Shown here one piece after another: positions 27,057 to 34,935 of a stretch of DNA of 64,000 nucleotides. The DNA comes from Pseudomonadota bacterium. Its GTDB lineage: Bacteria > Pseudomonadota > Gammaproteobacteria > Burkholderiales > Rhodocyclaceae. The position numbers and the translations under genes are program-made. The notes under the pieces were generated by a model that was not told the origin of the DNA, made no database searches, and saw only the letters and a list, made by a program, of their open reading frames with translations. Positions within the stretch are counted from its first letter, which is position 1, and every line of letters starts with the position of its first letter. The stretch spans positions 1-64,000 of the forward strand of contig JAFEFC010000015.1 in the NCBI GenBank assembly GCA_018240785.1, in the 5' to 3' direction.

Positions 27057-27689
27057 TCAGTGCATGTGGCTGGCGTGGGTGGCGTCGCGCAGGCCGGCCA
27101 GCGTCTCGCCGCGGACGTCGGTGAACCTGAGCACGCGCCCGCCGCGTTCGGTGGCGAAGGCGCGGGCGGCTGCCTCGTCGGCGAAGGCGGGGAGGTCGGG
27201 GCCGCGCATCGGGCCGCGTGCGCTGGAGCCGAGCACGTAGGCCGCAGCACGCGCATCCGACCAGCCGCTGCCGTTGAAATCGCTGACATACAACGCCGCA
27301 GCCTGGTTCGGCGTATGGCTGGCGTCGAACCGCGCCGGCTCGGCGAGGAACATGAACAGGTCGACCGGCGAGTCGAAGAAGTGGGCCGAGCCATCCTCGA
27401 AGATGACCTGCGCTGCCCATTTCGAGAATCGTGCCGGGTACATGCCGCACACCGGGCAGCGTGCGTCGGCCGGAACCGGACGGGCTGCGAAGATTTCCAG
27501 CCCCGAGGCCGGATCGTAGGGGTGCGCGACGGATTGCCGCGCCGGCGGCACGATGCACACGTCCTCCGCCGGTGGCTCGAAGGCGGCCGACGGGCGGTGA
27601 GCGTATTGCCAGAACAGGCCGGCGGCTGCAGCCACGCAAAGCGCAGAGGCGCCAAGCAGCAGGCGGCGGGCGGCAGCCGGATGGCTCAT
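27057..27689 (-). CDS. NosL-like periplasmic protein (second NosL paralogue)
   Basis: A 210-residue protein with an N-terminal signal anchor (LLLGASALCVAAAAGLFW) and a NosL-like domain: CPVCGMYPARFSKWAAQVIF, then DGSAHFFDSPVDLFMFL. The CxxCGM element would bind copper. Unlike the nosL at 28343 it has no lipobox. It ends the nos operon, overlapping the preceding 124-residue ORF by 4 bp, so it probably helps deliver copper to NosZ. Confidence 0.82.
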   Translation of the reverse strand: MSHPAAARRLLLGASALCVAAAAGLFWQYAHRPSAAFEPPAEDVCIVPPARQSVAHPYDPASGLEIFAARPVPADARCPVCGMYPARFSKWAAQVIFEDGSAHFFDSPVDLFMFLAEPARFDASHTPNQAAALYVSDFNGSGWSDARAAAYVLGSSARGPMRGPDLPAFADEAAARAFATERGGRVLRFTDVRGETLAGLRDATHASHMH

Positions 27690-28060
27690 GCGGTCTTGTC
27701 CTTCATCAGCGGGTCGTGCAGCAAGGCTTCGACCAGCGCGGCGAGGTTGGCGGCCGCATTTGCGCCGACGCGGGTGACCGGATCGGGCACCACCCGGCCG
27801 TCGTCCAGGTGCAGGTGGTTCGGCGCGGTGGCCAGTTCGGGGTGGGTCGGGGCAGTGTCGATGCCCATCTCGGCCGCGTCCGGCCCGAGGCCAGTGCGCC
27901 AGCGCAGGGAGTAGGCATCTTCCGCCGCGTAATGCACGGTGAGCATCACGCCATTGTCGAGGATCAGGGTCAGCGCGTCCTGGGCGACCTGCGGCGGAGC
28001 GGCGAGGCGCCCGGGAAAAGCCTGTTCGATGTGTTCGGCGAGTTCGGGGTGGAGGCTCAT
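27686..28060 (-). CDS. Uncharacterised protein of the nos operon (124 aa)
   Basis: A 124-residue, acidic, apparently soluble protein with no signal peptide or Cys. I do not recognise a family. Features are an N-terminal HPELAEHIEQAFPGRLA helix, a strand-rich middle (LTLILDNGVMLTVHYAAED) and a C-terminal helix (AANLAALVEALLHD). It overlaps its neighbours by 1 and 4 bp, so it is translated within the nosL-end of the operon and probably serves N2O reductase maturation. Confidence 0.75.
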   Translation of the reverse strand: MSLHPELAEHIEQAFPGRLAAPPQVAQDALTLILDNGVMLTVHYAAEDAYSLRWRTGLGPDAAEMGIDTAPTHPELATAPNHLHLDDGRVVPDPVTRVGANAAANLAALVEALLHDPLMKDKTA

Positions 28061-28329
28061 CAGCGGTTCGCTTCCTTCAGGTGCTGGCTCATGGTTTCGC
28101 GCGCCGCCTCGTGCGTGTCGGCCAGGATGCGGGCAGCCAGGTAATGCTCGTAGGCAGGGTGCTCGGGGACTGCGCCGCTGGCGATGCCGGCCAGCAGGCC
28201 CTGCTCGTCGGCGGCGCCGAGCGCGTCCAGCACCTTGCGCCGGTTTTCGCGCGTTTCGTAGATGAGGCGGGCGATCTGCTCGATCTCCAGGGCGCGCTCG
28301 GGCGGCAGCGAATCGTAGATCGGGTTCAT
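28060..28329 (-). CDS. Small helical protein of the nos operon (89 aa)
   Basis: An 89-residue, mostly helical, soluble protein with no Cys and no signal. IARLIYETRENRRKVLDALG and YEHYLAARILADTHEAARE look like two long helices. Family not recognised. It starts 13 bp after nosL and its stop overlaps the next start by one base. Position suggests a nos-linked accessory role. Confidence 0.75.
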   Translation of the reverse strand: MNPIYDSLPPERALEIEQIARLIYETRENRRKVLDALGAADEQGLLAGIASGAVPEHPAYEHYLAARILADTHEAARETMSQHLKEANR

Positions 28330-28342
28330 GTGTCGGACCTCC

Positions 28343-28885
28343 TTACATCGACTGGTCGTGCAGCGCGCCGCCGTCGAGCAGCACCATGTCGGGCTTCACT
28401 TCGTCGAAGCGCAGCACCTTGCCGCCGTATTGGGCGGCGAAGGCCCTGGCGTCGGCTTCACTGGAGAAGGACGCGGCGCTCGGGCCCATCGAGCCCAGCC
28501 GCTTGGAGCCGAACACGTAGAAGGCCGTCTTCGCGTCGATCCAGTGGCCGACCGGCTTGTCCCAGTCGGTCTTGCCCATGTCCTGCACGAACATGGCCGT
28601 GACGCGGCGCGCCTGCTCGGGATTCAGATAGACGTTGAACATCTCGATCGTGTCGCAGAACCAGTCCGGCCGCGCGACACCGCCGTAGTGGACCTGCGCC
28701 TTCGGCCCGGGGTAGTCGGCAAGCAGCATGCCGTCGAGCGAGCAACTGGTGCTGCGGTCGATCTCGAGCGCCACCACGCTGCCCTTGCCGCCGCCGGATT
28801 CGCCGCCGCAGGCCGCGAGCAGCACCACCGCGGCGCAGGCGAGCAGATGGCGGCAGCGCGGGAGGGAAACAGGCATCTTGATCAT
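28343..28885 (-). CDS. nosL: NosL copper-chaperone lipoprotein
   Basis: A 180-residue lipoprotein (LLACAAVVLLAACGG, lipobox LAAC) of the NosL family. The conserved region CSLDGMLLADYPGPKAQVHY and the FYVFGSKRLGSMGPS segment match NosL, which binds Cu(I) and helps assemble the CuZ site of NosZ. A second ATG four codons in is possible. It follows nosY by 42 bp. Confidence 0.9.
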   Translation of the reverse strand: MIKMPVSLPRCRHLLACAAVVLLAACGGESGGGKGSVVALEIDRSTSCSLDGMLLADYPGPKAQVHYGGVARPDWFCDTIEMFNVYLNPEQARRVTAMFVQDMGKTDWDKPVGHWIDAKTAFYVFGSKRLGSMGPSAASFSSEADARAFAAQYGGKVLRFDEVKPDMVLLDGGALHDQSM

Positions 28886-28927
28886 GGGAAAGGGTTCTCC
28901 AGGGCACCGGCCGGCAGGCCGGCCATT

Positions 28928-29743
28928 CTATTTTCGAAAGCGCCAGGCGGCGATCACCAGCGGCAGCGCGATCCACGCCGCCATCACCAGGCCGAGCAGG
29001 TCGCTGCGCGCCAGCGCGGGCGGGAACACCGTGGCGAGGCCGTACAGCGTGCGCACGTCCTCGAGCGCGAAGATGTTGAGGATGCGGAACACGTCGGCCG
29101 GGTTCAGCAGCAGCAGGTAGGGCATCACTTCGCCGCCCCACTGCCCGCCGGATACGACCAGTGCGCCCAACAGCAGCAGGTCGAAGATCAGCACGAAGAA
29201 GAACCACATCGCGATCGCCAGGCCGGAGGCGCGGGTGCGGTCGGCGGCGAACACCGACAGCATCACCGCCAGGCTCAGGAAGGCGCAGCCGAGCAGCACC
29301 GAGCTGAGCATGAAGCCGAAGTAGTGGAACAGCGCGGCGAGGTCGAGCTGCGCAGACAAGACGAGCCCTACCAGGCCGAAGCCCGCCACGGTGGAGAAGG
29401 CGAGCGCGCCAGCCAGGCCGAGGTATTTGCCCAGCAGCAGCTCGACGCGGGTGATCGGCATCGACAGCAGCAGGTCGAGCGAGCCGCGCTCGCGCTCGCC
29501 GACGATGGCATCGAAACCCAGCACCAGCGCGATCAGCGGGATCAGGTAGATGACCAGGCTCACCAGGCTGGCGATGGTGACCTCGATCGAGCGAAAGCCC
29601 ACCGTGCCCTGCTGCGCCGCGCCGAAATAGGCGATCGACAGCGCGAAGGCGGTGAACACCAGCGCCACCGCCAGCACCCAGCGGTTGCGGATGCGATCCC
29701 AGAACTCCTTGCCGGCGACGGTGGCGATCTGTGCGAATTCCAT
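28928..29743 (-). CDS. nosY: NosY ABC transporter permease
   Basis: A 271-residue inner-membrane protein with six predicted helices and the ABC-2 motif FDAIVGERERGSLDLLLSMP. It pairs with NosF and NosD in the NosDFY complex that matures the CuZ cluster of N2O reductase. The start at MEFAQIATVAGKEFWDRIRNR is typical of NosY; it begins 10 bp after the nosF stop. Confidence 0.94.
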   Translation of the reverse strand: MEFAQIATVAGKEFWDRIRNRWVLAVALVFTAFALSIAYFGAAQQGTVGFRSIEVTIASLVSLVIYLIPLIALVLGFDAIVGERERGSLDLLLSMPITRVELLLGKYLGLAGALAFSTVAGFGLVGLVLSAQLDLAALFHYFGFMLSSVLLGCAFLSLAVMLSVFAADRTRASGLAIAMWFFFVLIFDLLLLGALVVSGGQWGGEVMPYLLLLNPADVFRILNIFALEDVRTLYGLATVFPPALARSDLLGLVMAAWIALPLVIAAWRFRK

Positions 29744-29753
29744 TTCTCGCCCC

Positions 29754-30722
29754 TCAGTCCGAAAAGCCGAAGAACACGTCTTCGAGCGAAGGTTCATGCA
29801 CGCCGAGGTCGCGCACCTTGCCGTCGAGTGTCGCCAGCGCGGCGATCACCGCCATCTTGGCTTCGCGCCGGCACTGCACCGCGATATGGTCGTCGTGCGC
29901 CTCGATCGCGCCGACGGGCAGGTGGCCGAGCGCGGCGCGCACCGCCTCGAAGTCCTCCGGCGCCACTCGCACCGAGAACCACAGCGGCAGGTCCATCTGT
30001 TCGCGTAGCGCCTGCACCGTGCCGCAGGCCTGCACCTTGCCCGCGGCCATGATCGCCAGCCGGTCCACCCGCTCCTGGATCTCGGCCAGGATGTGCGAGG
30101 TGATCACCATCGTCACGCCTTCGCCCTTGAGCCGGCGCAGGATCGCGTAGAAGCCGCGGATCGCCTCCGGGTCCAGCCCGGTAGTGGGTTCGTCGAGGAA
30201 CAGGATGCGCGGCTTGCCGAGCAGGGCCTGGGCAAAACCGAGGCGCTGCCGCATGCCCTTCGAGTATTCGCGGACGCGCCGCCGGGCCGCGTGGGTGAGG
30301 CCGACGCGCTCGAGCAGGGCGTGGTTGTCGGCTTGCGACACGCCTTTCAGCCTGGCGAAGAACTGCAGCGTCTCCAGGCCGGTGAGGTTGTCGTAGAGCA
30401 CGACGTTTTCCGGCAGGTAGCCGATCTTGCGCCGCACCGCGCGGAAATCACCGTTGGCGCCGCCGTGGCCGGCGACCATCGCGCCGTCGATGCGGATCTC
30501 GCCGGCGGTGACCGGGATCAGGCCCAGCATCATCTTGAACATCGTGCTCTTGCCGGCGCCGTTGTGGCCGATGAGGCCGAACAGCTCGCCGGCACGGACG
30601 TCCAGGTCGACGCCGTCGACCGCGTGAATCGCGCCGTAGTGCTTGTGCACGCCGCGGGCGACGATCACCGGTTCGCCTCGCGGCGAGCCGTCGTCATTCG
30701 GAGCGGGGGAAATATCTGCCAC
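29754..30722 (-). CDS. nosF: NosF ABC transporter ATP-binding protein
   Basis: A 322-residue ATPase: Walker A GHNGAGKST, signature EYSKGMRQRLGFA, Walker B ILFLDEPTTGLDP, switch His in VITSHILAE. The C-terminal part (about 230-322) is a regulatory extension typical of NosF. It powers NosDFY. Its start lies inside the 3' end of nosD (29-bp overlap), so the two are tightly coupled. Confidence 0.95.
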   Translation of the reverse strand: MADISPAPNDDGSPRGEPVIVARGVHKHYGAIHAVDGVDLDVRAGELFGLIGHNGAGKSTMFKMMLGLIPVTAGEIRIDGAMVAGHGGANGDFRAVRRKIGYLPENVVLYDNLTGLETLQFFARLKGVSQADNHALLERVGLTHAARRRVREYSKGMRQRLGFAQALLGKPRILFLDEPTTGLDPEAIRGFYAILRRLKGEGVTMVITSHILAEIQERVDRLAIMAAGKVQACGTVQALREQMDLPLWFSVRVAPEDFEAVRAALGHLPVGAIEAHDDHIAVQCRREAKMAVIAALATLDGKVRDLGVHEPSLEDVFFGFSD

Positions 30723-31980
30723 GCCATTGGCTCCAGTCAGGGTGGAAGGGCTGCATGTGCGGCTTCGGGTCGACGATGCTGGGCGCGCGCAGCAGGGGGA
30801 ACTGCTGACCCACCAGCCGCAGCGTCTGCACCGCCGGGCTCGCCAGCAGCAGCTTCATCATCGGGTGGCGCCAGGACAGGCGGTCCACCATGTCGTTGGC
30901 CTCGTACTGCACGTCGCCGATGCCGTCGCCGTTGCGGTCCCAGCCGAGGTAGTTGCTCCAGTAGTTGCCTTCCTTCTCGCCCCAGATCATGTCGCGCGCG
31001 GCGACGTAGCGGATCTGCTCGCGGTTGGCGATGAAGTCGTTGCCTTCGACCTGGTTGTTCTTGGAGCCCGCCCACAGGTGGATGCCGACGTGGTTGTCGA
31101 TGACCGAGTTGCCGCGGATCACGTTGTATTCGGCGTCGTAGATGAAGAAACCGCGCTGGTTGCCGGCGACGACGTTGTTCTCGATCACCGAGTCCTGGAT
31201 CGAGCGCAGCATGATGCCGTGGTCGGAATTGCCCCAGGCGCGATTGTTGCGCACCACCTGGTCGCGTACTTCCATCAGCGCCAGGCCGCCACGGTTGTAC
31301 CAGGTCTCGTTGTCCTCCCACACGTTGCGGTAGGACGTCATGTAGTGCGTGCCGTAGCGGCTGTGGTGCAGCTTGTTGCCGCGGAAGATGGCGTCGTGCG
31401 ACACGTCGACGTAGATCGCGTCGCGCACGAAGCTGACGTTGTTGCCGATGATGCGGGCGCGGCGCGTGTTGTACACCTGGATGCCGTTGCCGCGCTTGGG
31501 CGAATCGAAGTCGCGCTTGCCGGTGATGAGGTTGTTTTCCACCAGCACGTCGTTGGCGCCTTCGATCCACAGCCCGAAGAGGGTGTAGGAGAAGTCGCAG
31601 TTGCGCACCACCGCACGGTGCGAGCCTGGGTAGATGTAAACGCCGGCGTGCTGCTGCAGCGTGTCGCCGCCGGAGTTGGCGACGATCAGGCCTTCGATCG
31701 TCACGTTCTCGGCCTTTACGCTGATGGTGTTTTCCTTCAGCTCGCCGTCTATCGTCGGGCGCTCGATGCCGCGCAGCGTCAACGTCTTGGCGATATGCAG
31801 GGGGCCGGAATAGCGGCCGTGGGCGACCTCGACGATGTCGCCCGGCGCCGCGCGGTCGATCGCGGCCTGCACCGACTCGCCCGGTGCCACGCGCCAGCTC
31901 GCTGCGGTGGCCGGTGCAGCCAGCGCGACCAGCAGGGCGGTCACCGCAATAAAGCGCGAAACGTGGGAGCGGGAGGGCAT
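30694..31980 (-). CDS. nosD: NosD periplasmic maturation protein
   Basis: A 428-residue periplasmic right-handed beta-helix protein. A signal peptide (FIAVTALLVALAAPATA) precedes CASH-type repeats such as NGIQVYNTRRARIIGNNVSF and DGIGDVQYEANDM. NosD receives copper from NosL and hands it to NosZ with NosFY. The start MPSRSHVSRF is chosen for the signal peptide; the frame is open 34 codons further. An FNR-like box lies 58 bp upstream. Confidence 0.94.
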   Translation of the reverse strand: MPSRSHVSRFIAVTALLVALAAPATAASWRVAPGESVQAAIDRAAPGDIVEVAHGRYSGPLHIAKTLTLRGIERPTIDGELKENTISVKAENVTIEGLIVANSGGDTLQQHAGVYIYPGSHRAVVRNCDFSYTLFGLWIEGANDVLVENNLITGKRDFDSPKRGNGIQVYNTRRARIIGNNVSFVRDAIYVDVSHDAIFRGNKLHHSRYGTHYMTSYRNVWEDNETWYNRGGLALMEVRDQVVRNNRAWGNSDHGIMLRSIQDSVIENNVVAGNQRGFFIYDAEYNVIRGNSVIDNHVGIHLWAGSKNNQVEGNDFIANREQIRYVAARDMIWGEKEGNYWSNYLGWDRNGDGIGDVQYEANDMVDRLSWRHPMMKLLLASPAVQTLRLVGQQFPLLRAPSIVDPKPHMQPFHPDWSQWRGRYFPRSE

Positions 31981-32037
31981 CGGGGAAACCGGATGAGAGC
32001 GTGAAATGAAGTGTGCGGCGTAATGTCGCATCCTGCC

Positions 32038-32051
32038 TTGATCCAGGTAAA
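32038..32051 (-). promoter_or_regulatory. FNR/DNR-type site upstream of nosD
   Basis: TTGATCCAGGTAAA matches TTGAT-N4-ATCAA at 8 of 10 positions, 58 bp before the nosD start. It is almost identical to the site near nosZ (shared pattern TTGATCYAGSTWAA), which argues for one regulator. Confidence 0.6.
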
Positions 32052-32073
32052 GCGCCCCGCCGCGCCCGGCGCA

Positions 32074-32105
32074 CAAAAGCAAAGCCGCCCGCGAGCGGGC
32101 GGCTT
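32074..32105 (-). terminator. Terminator of the nosZ/nosR side of the cluster
   Basis: On the minus strand AAGCCGCCCGC and GCGGGCGGCTT form an 11-bp stem, followed by TGCTTTTGT. It lies 18 bp after the 142-residue ORF and before the nosD promoter site, so nosD-F-Y-L is probably a separate transcription unit. Confidence 0.8.
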
Positions 32106-32122
32106 CTGGGCGGGCGACGGCT

Positions 32123-32551
32123 TCAGATCACCAGCAGACCGAGGCTCTTCAGGCCGATGAACAGCGTCGCGCCGATCAGCAGGTTCTTGAAGCCGACGTA
32201 GCAGATCATGTCCATCACGCTCGCCTTGCGGTAGCGCTGACCCCACCACGGGCCCTCCTTCACATAGGGCTTGGAGCCGAGGCGTACCACCACTTCGAAC
32301 ACGCTCCAGCCGAACCACCAGCCGATGATTGCGCCGGGCGTGAGATTGTTGCCGAGCGCCGCCAGCACCCAGACCAGGGTGGCGGCGAGCGCGAGCGCCA
32401 GGCCCGCCGCCTGGATGGCGCGCTGACGCTGGAAGCCGCTGCGGCTCCAGGGCCACAGGTGGTCCCAGATTTCGGCTCCGATGTGCGCCAGGGCGCCACC
32501 GCCGACATAGGGCGGTGTCACCGGTTCGGTCATGCTGCGGGGATCGATCAT
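32123..32551 (-). CDS. Membrane protein between nosR and nosD (142 aa)
   Basis: A 142-residue protein with two or three hydrophobic helices (AAGLALALAATLVWVLAAL; TPGAIIGWWFGWSVFEVVVR; NLLIGATLFIGLKSLGLLVI). I do not recognise the family. Aromatic-rich PYVKEGPWWGQRYRKASVMD lies between helices. It starts 28 bp after nosR and precedes a terminator, so it belongs to the nosR transcript. A role in electron supply to NosZ through NosR is a guess from position only. Confidence 0.78.
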   Translation of the reverse strand: MIDPRSMTEPVTPPYVGGGALAHIGAEIWDHLWPWSRSGFQRQRAIQAAGLALALAATLVWVLAALGNNLTPGAIIGWWFGWSVFEVVVRLGSKPYVKEGPWWGQRYRKASVMDMICYVGFKNLLIGATLFIGLKSLGLLVI

Positions 32552-32579
32552 GATGCACTCCTCGTCGATGTGACGGCGC

Positions 32580-34754
32580 TCAGGCCTTGGCGGCCGGCAC
32601 CGGTTTGATCGGGATGTAGTAGCCGTCCTTGCCGATCGGCGTCAGCGGCAGGCCAGCCTTGGTGCGGCGCTTGCGCTCCTGCGCCAGCGGAGGGCAGGCG
32701 TGCTCGTCGGTGTACAGGACCATGCAGTCGAGGCAGTGCATGCATTCGCGATGATCGATGCGGCCGTGTTCGTCGATCGCCAGCGAACCGCATCCCACTG
32801 CGCAGGCCTTGCAGGTGCTGCACTCCTGCTTGCGCTTGAGACCGAACCACCTGAACGTGGAGGGCATCGCGAGCGAGGCGCCGAGCGGGCACAGGTACTT
32901 GCAGAACGGCCGCTCGATGAAGATCGACAGGCCGAGCAGCACCGCCACGAACAGGGTGTAGGGCCAGGCGCGGTTGAACATGCCGACGAGGAAGGTGGTC
33001 TTGAACGGCTCCACCTCGGCGAGCATCTCCGCCAGGCCCATCGAGAACACCGACACCGCGAGCAGGCCGAAGAACACCGCGTACTTTATCCACTTCAGCC
33101 GGTTGTGCCATTTCATCGGCAGCGCGAACTGGAAGCGCTTCAGGCCGATGGCGCCGGCGACCTTGTAGATCAGCTCGGAGAGCGAACCGAACGGGCACAT
33201 CCAGCCGCAGAACAGCCCGCGACCCCACACGAAGGTGGTGAGGATGATGAAGATCCAGAACAGGAAGATGAACGGATCGGTCAGGAACAGCTCCCACTGC
33301 CACTTGAACAGCAGCGAGTGGAACCATGTCAGCACCTGGGTGATGGAGGGCTGCGCCAGCATGCCGAAGCCGACGAAGCCGATGCTGATGATCCAGAACG
33401 TGTACTTGAAGGCATTCACCGGCCACTTGTTCTTGCGCGTCGAGCGGCGCGTCAGCGCATCGCGATTGGCATAGACGGTGGCGACTGCAACCAGCAGCGC
33501 GACGAACAGGCCGATCTCGACCGCGCGCGCCTTCCACACCTTGACCCACGGCGCATCGGGCTTGACCACCTTGGGCCGCCCACCTTCCATGTAGCGTGCC
33601 GGCACCCAGTATTCGTCGCTGAAGCTGACGAAGTCGCGGTGCCCGGTTTCGCGGTCGCGCTTGTTGGCGAGGAAGACCAGGTTCCACGGGTAGGCGGCGC
33701 TGAAACCCGGATCGCGGATGATGAAGATCGCTGATTCCTTGTATGCCGGTGCGCCGGCCGCCTTCACGCCCCACAGGTTCAGGTAGTCGAGGTCGCGGAA
33801 GGTGTAGGCGTCCATCTCCTGGCCGACCTGCACGCGGTCGAAGATGCCGCCGCGCACGAAGCCGGAGCCCTTGAAGGTGTCGGAGCCGTTCGAGATGATG
33901 AAGATCGCATGTTCGCCGGGCTTGAGCTGCGTCATCAGGCTCTGGTAGCCGTTGTCGCCCAGGATGCTGCGGCCGACGGACGGCGTGTTCAGGTAGCCGT
34001 ACTGCATGTCGACATACGGTTCTGCCGCGTGCGGCATGCCCAGCTGCTCGGGCTGCACGGTGAGGCGGCGCACGCTGCCTTCGTCGACCAGTTGCGCCCA
34101 GCTCAGCGTGTCATTGACCGCCGCGAACTTGATCTGCGGCTTCGGCTCAACCTTCAGGATGCCGACCTGGCGTGCGATCGCGACGCCCGACCGCATGATC
34201 ACCTGGTTTTCCGCGATCACGGTCACGGTGGCGCCGGTGATGGCATCGAGGCCGATCATGGCTTCGCCTTCGCGCGCCTTGCCGATCTCGATCTTGTCGC
34301 CGACGAATTTGCCGAGGTATTGCCTGATGAACCTGGTCAGCACGCTCTCGGGAATGCCCAGCAGCAGGATGGGCTCGCTGTGGCGCAGGATCTTGGTGCC
34401 GGTGATGATGCCCTTGGCGTCCATGCCGATCAGCGTGATCACCGGCTTGCCCGAGTAGGCGGGGATGTCGACGATGTCGGTGGACAGGAAGGCATAGCCG
34501 ACCAGCGTCTTCTGCCCGCCCTCGCTGCGGTAAGCCTCGACGTAGGCGGGCTTGCCCTTGCGCGGCGAGAAGCTGTCCGCGCCGGGCACCACTTCGGCGC
34601 AGGGCACATGCTTGCACAGGTCGGGATCGCTGTTGATTTCGGCCGGCAGCGGCGCCTCATAGGCGGATTCGGCAGCAGCCGGCAGCGATAGCAGGGAAGT
34701 GACGGCGAAAAACGCCGCCATGGCTGCGCCCCGCAGGGCGGAGAGGGACTTCAT
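32580..34754 (-). CDS. nosR: NosR regulatory/electron-transfer flavoprotein
   Basis: A 724-residue membrane protein needed for nosZ expression and electron flow to N2O reductase. A signal-anchor N-terminus (MAAFFAVTSLLSLPAAAES) precedes a periplasmic FMN-binding domain with LDAITGATVT, several membrane helices, the poly-ferredoxin motifs CGWMCPFGS and CKYLCPLGAS, and cytoplasmic 4Fe-4S sites CSTCKACAVGC and CMHCLDC. The start has GGAG 6 nt upstream. An FNR-like site lies 57 bp upstream. Confidence 0.95.
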   Translation of the reverse strand: MKSLSALRGAAMAAFFAVTSLLSLPAAAESAYEAPLPAEINSDPDLCKHVPCAEVVPGADSFSPRKGKPAYVEAYRSEGGQKTLVGYAFLSTDIVDIPAYSGKPVITLIGMDAKGIITGTKILRHSEPILLLGIPESVLTRFIRQYLGKFVGDKIEIGKAREGEAMIGLDAITGATVTVIAENQVIMRSGVAIARQVGILKVEPKPQIKFAAVNDTLSWAQLVDEGSVRRLTVQPEQLGMPHAAEPYVDMQYGYLNTPSVGRSILGDNGYQSLMTQLKPGEHAIFIISNGSDTFKGSGFVRGGIFDRVQVGQEMDAYTFRDLDYLNLWGVKAAGAPAYKESAIFIIRDPGFSAAYPWNLVFLANKRDRETGHRDFVSFSDEYWVPARYMEGGRPKVVKPDAPWVKVWKARAVEIGLFVALLVAVATVYANRDALTRRSTRKNKWPVNAFKYTFWIISIGFVGFGMLAQPSITQVLTWFHSLLFKWQWELFLTDPFIFLFWIFIILTTFVWGRGLFCGWMCPFGSLSELIYKVAGAIGLKRFQFALPMKWHNRLKWIKYAVFFGLLAVSVFSMGLAEMLAEVEPFKTTFLVGMFNRAWPYTLFVAVLLGLSIFIERPFCKYLCPLGASLAMPSTFRWFGLKRKQECSTCKACAVGCGSLAIDEHGRIDHRECMHCLDCMVLYTDEHACPPLAQERKRRTKAGLPLTPIGKDGYYIPIKPVPAAKA

Positions 34755-34810
34755 GGCGCACTCCATTAGAGAACCGTGATGGAGTCTAGGCGCCGGGACC
34801 ATCGCTGTAT

Positions 34811-34824
34811 TTGTTCCGCGTCAA
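34811..34824 (-). promoter_or_regulatory. FNR/DNR-type site upstream of nosR
   Basis: TTGTTCCGCGTCAA matches TTGAT-N4-ATCAA at 8 of 10 positions, 57 bp before the nosR ATG, virtually the same spacing as the site before nosD. Confidence 0.5.
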
Positions 34825-34860
34825 TTCGATGCAGGGCGATGAATTCCGGCCACCAAAAGC

Positions 34861-34886
34861 GATCGGGGGGCCTGAGCCCCCCGATC
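34861..34886 (-). terminator. nosZ terminator
   Basis: GATCGGGGGGC and GCCCCCCGATC form an 11-bp perfect stem with a 4-nt loop, 49 bp after the nosZ stop; the minus strand continues with GCTTTTGG. It separates nosZ from nosR. Confidence 0.85.
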
Positions 34887-34935
34887 CGTTCAGGCGGGGC
34901 CGATGTGCTTCCGGCCCCGTGCAACGCTGCCTGGC

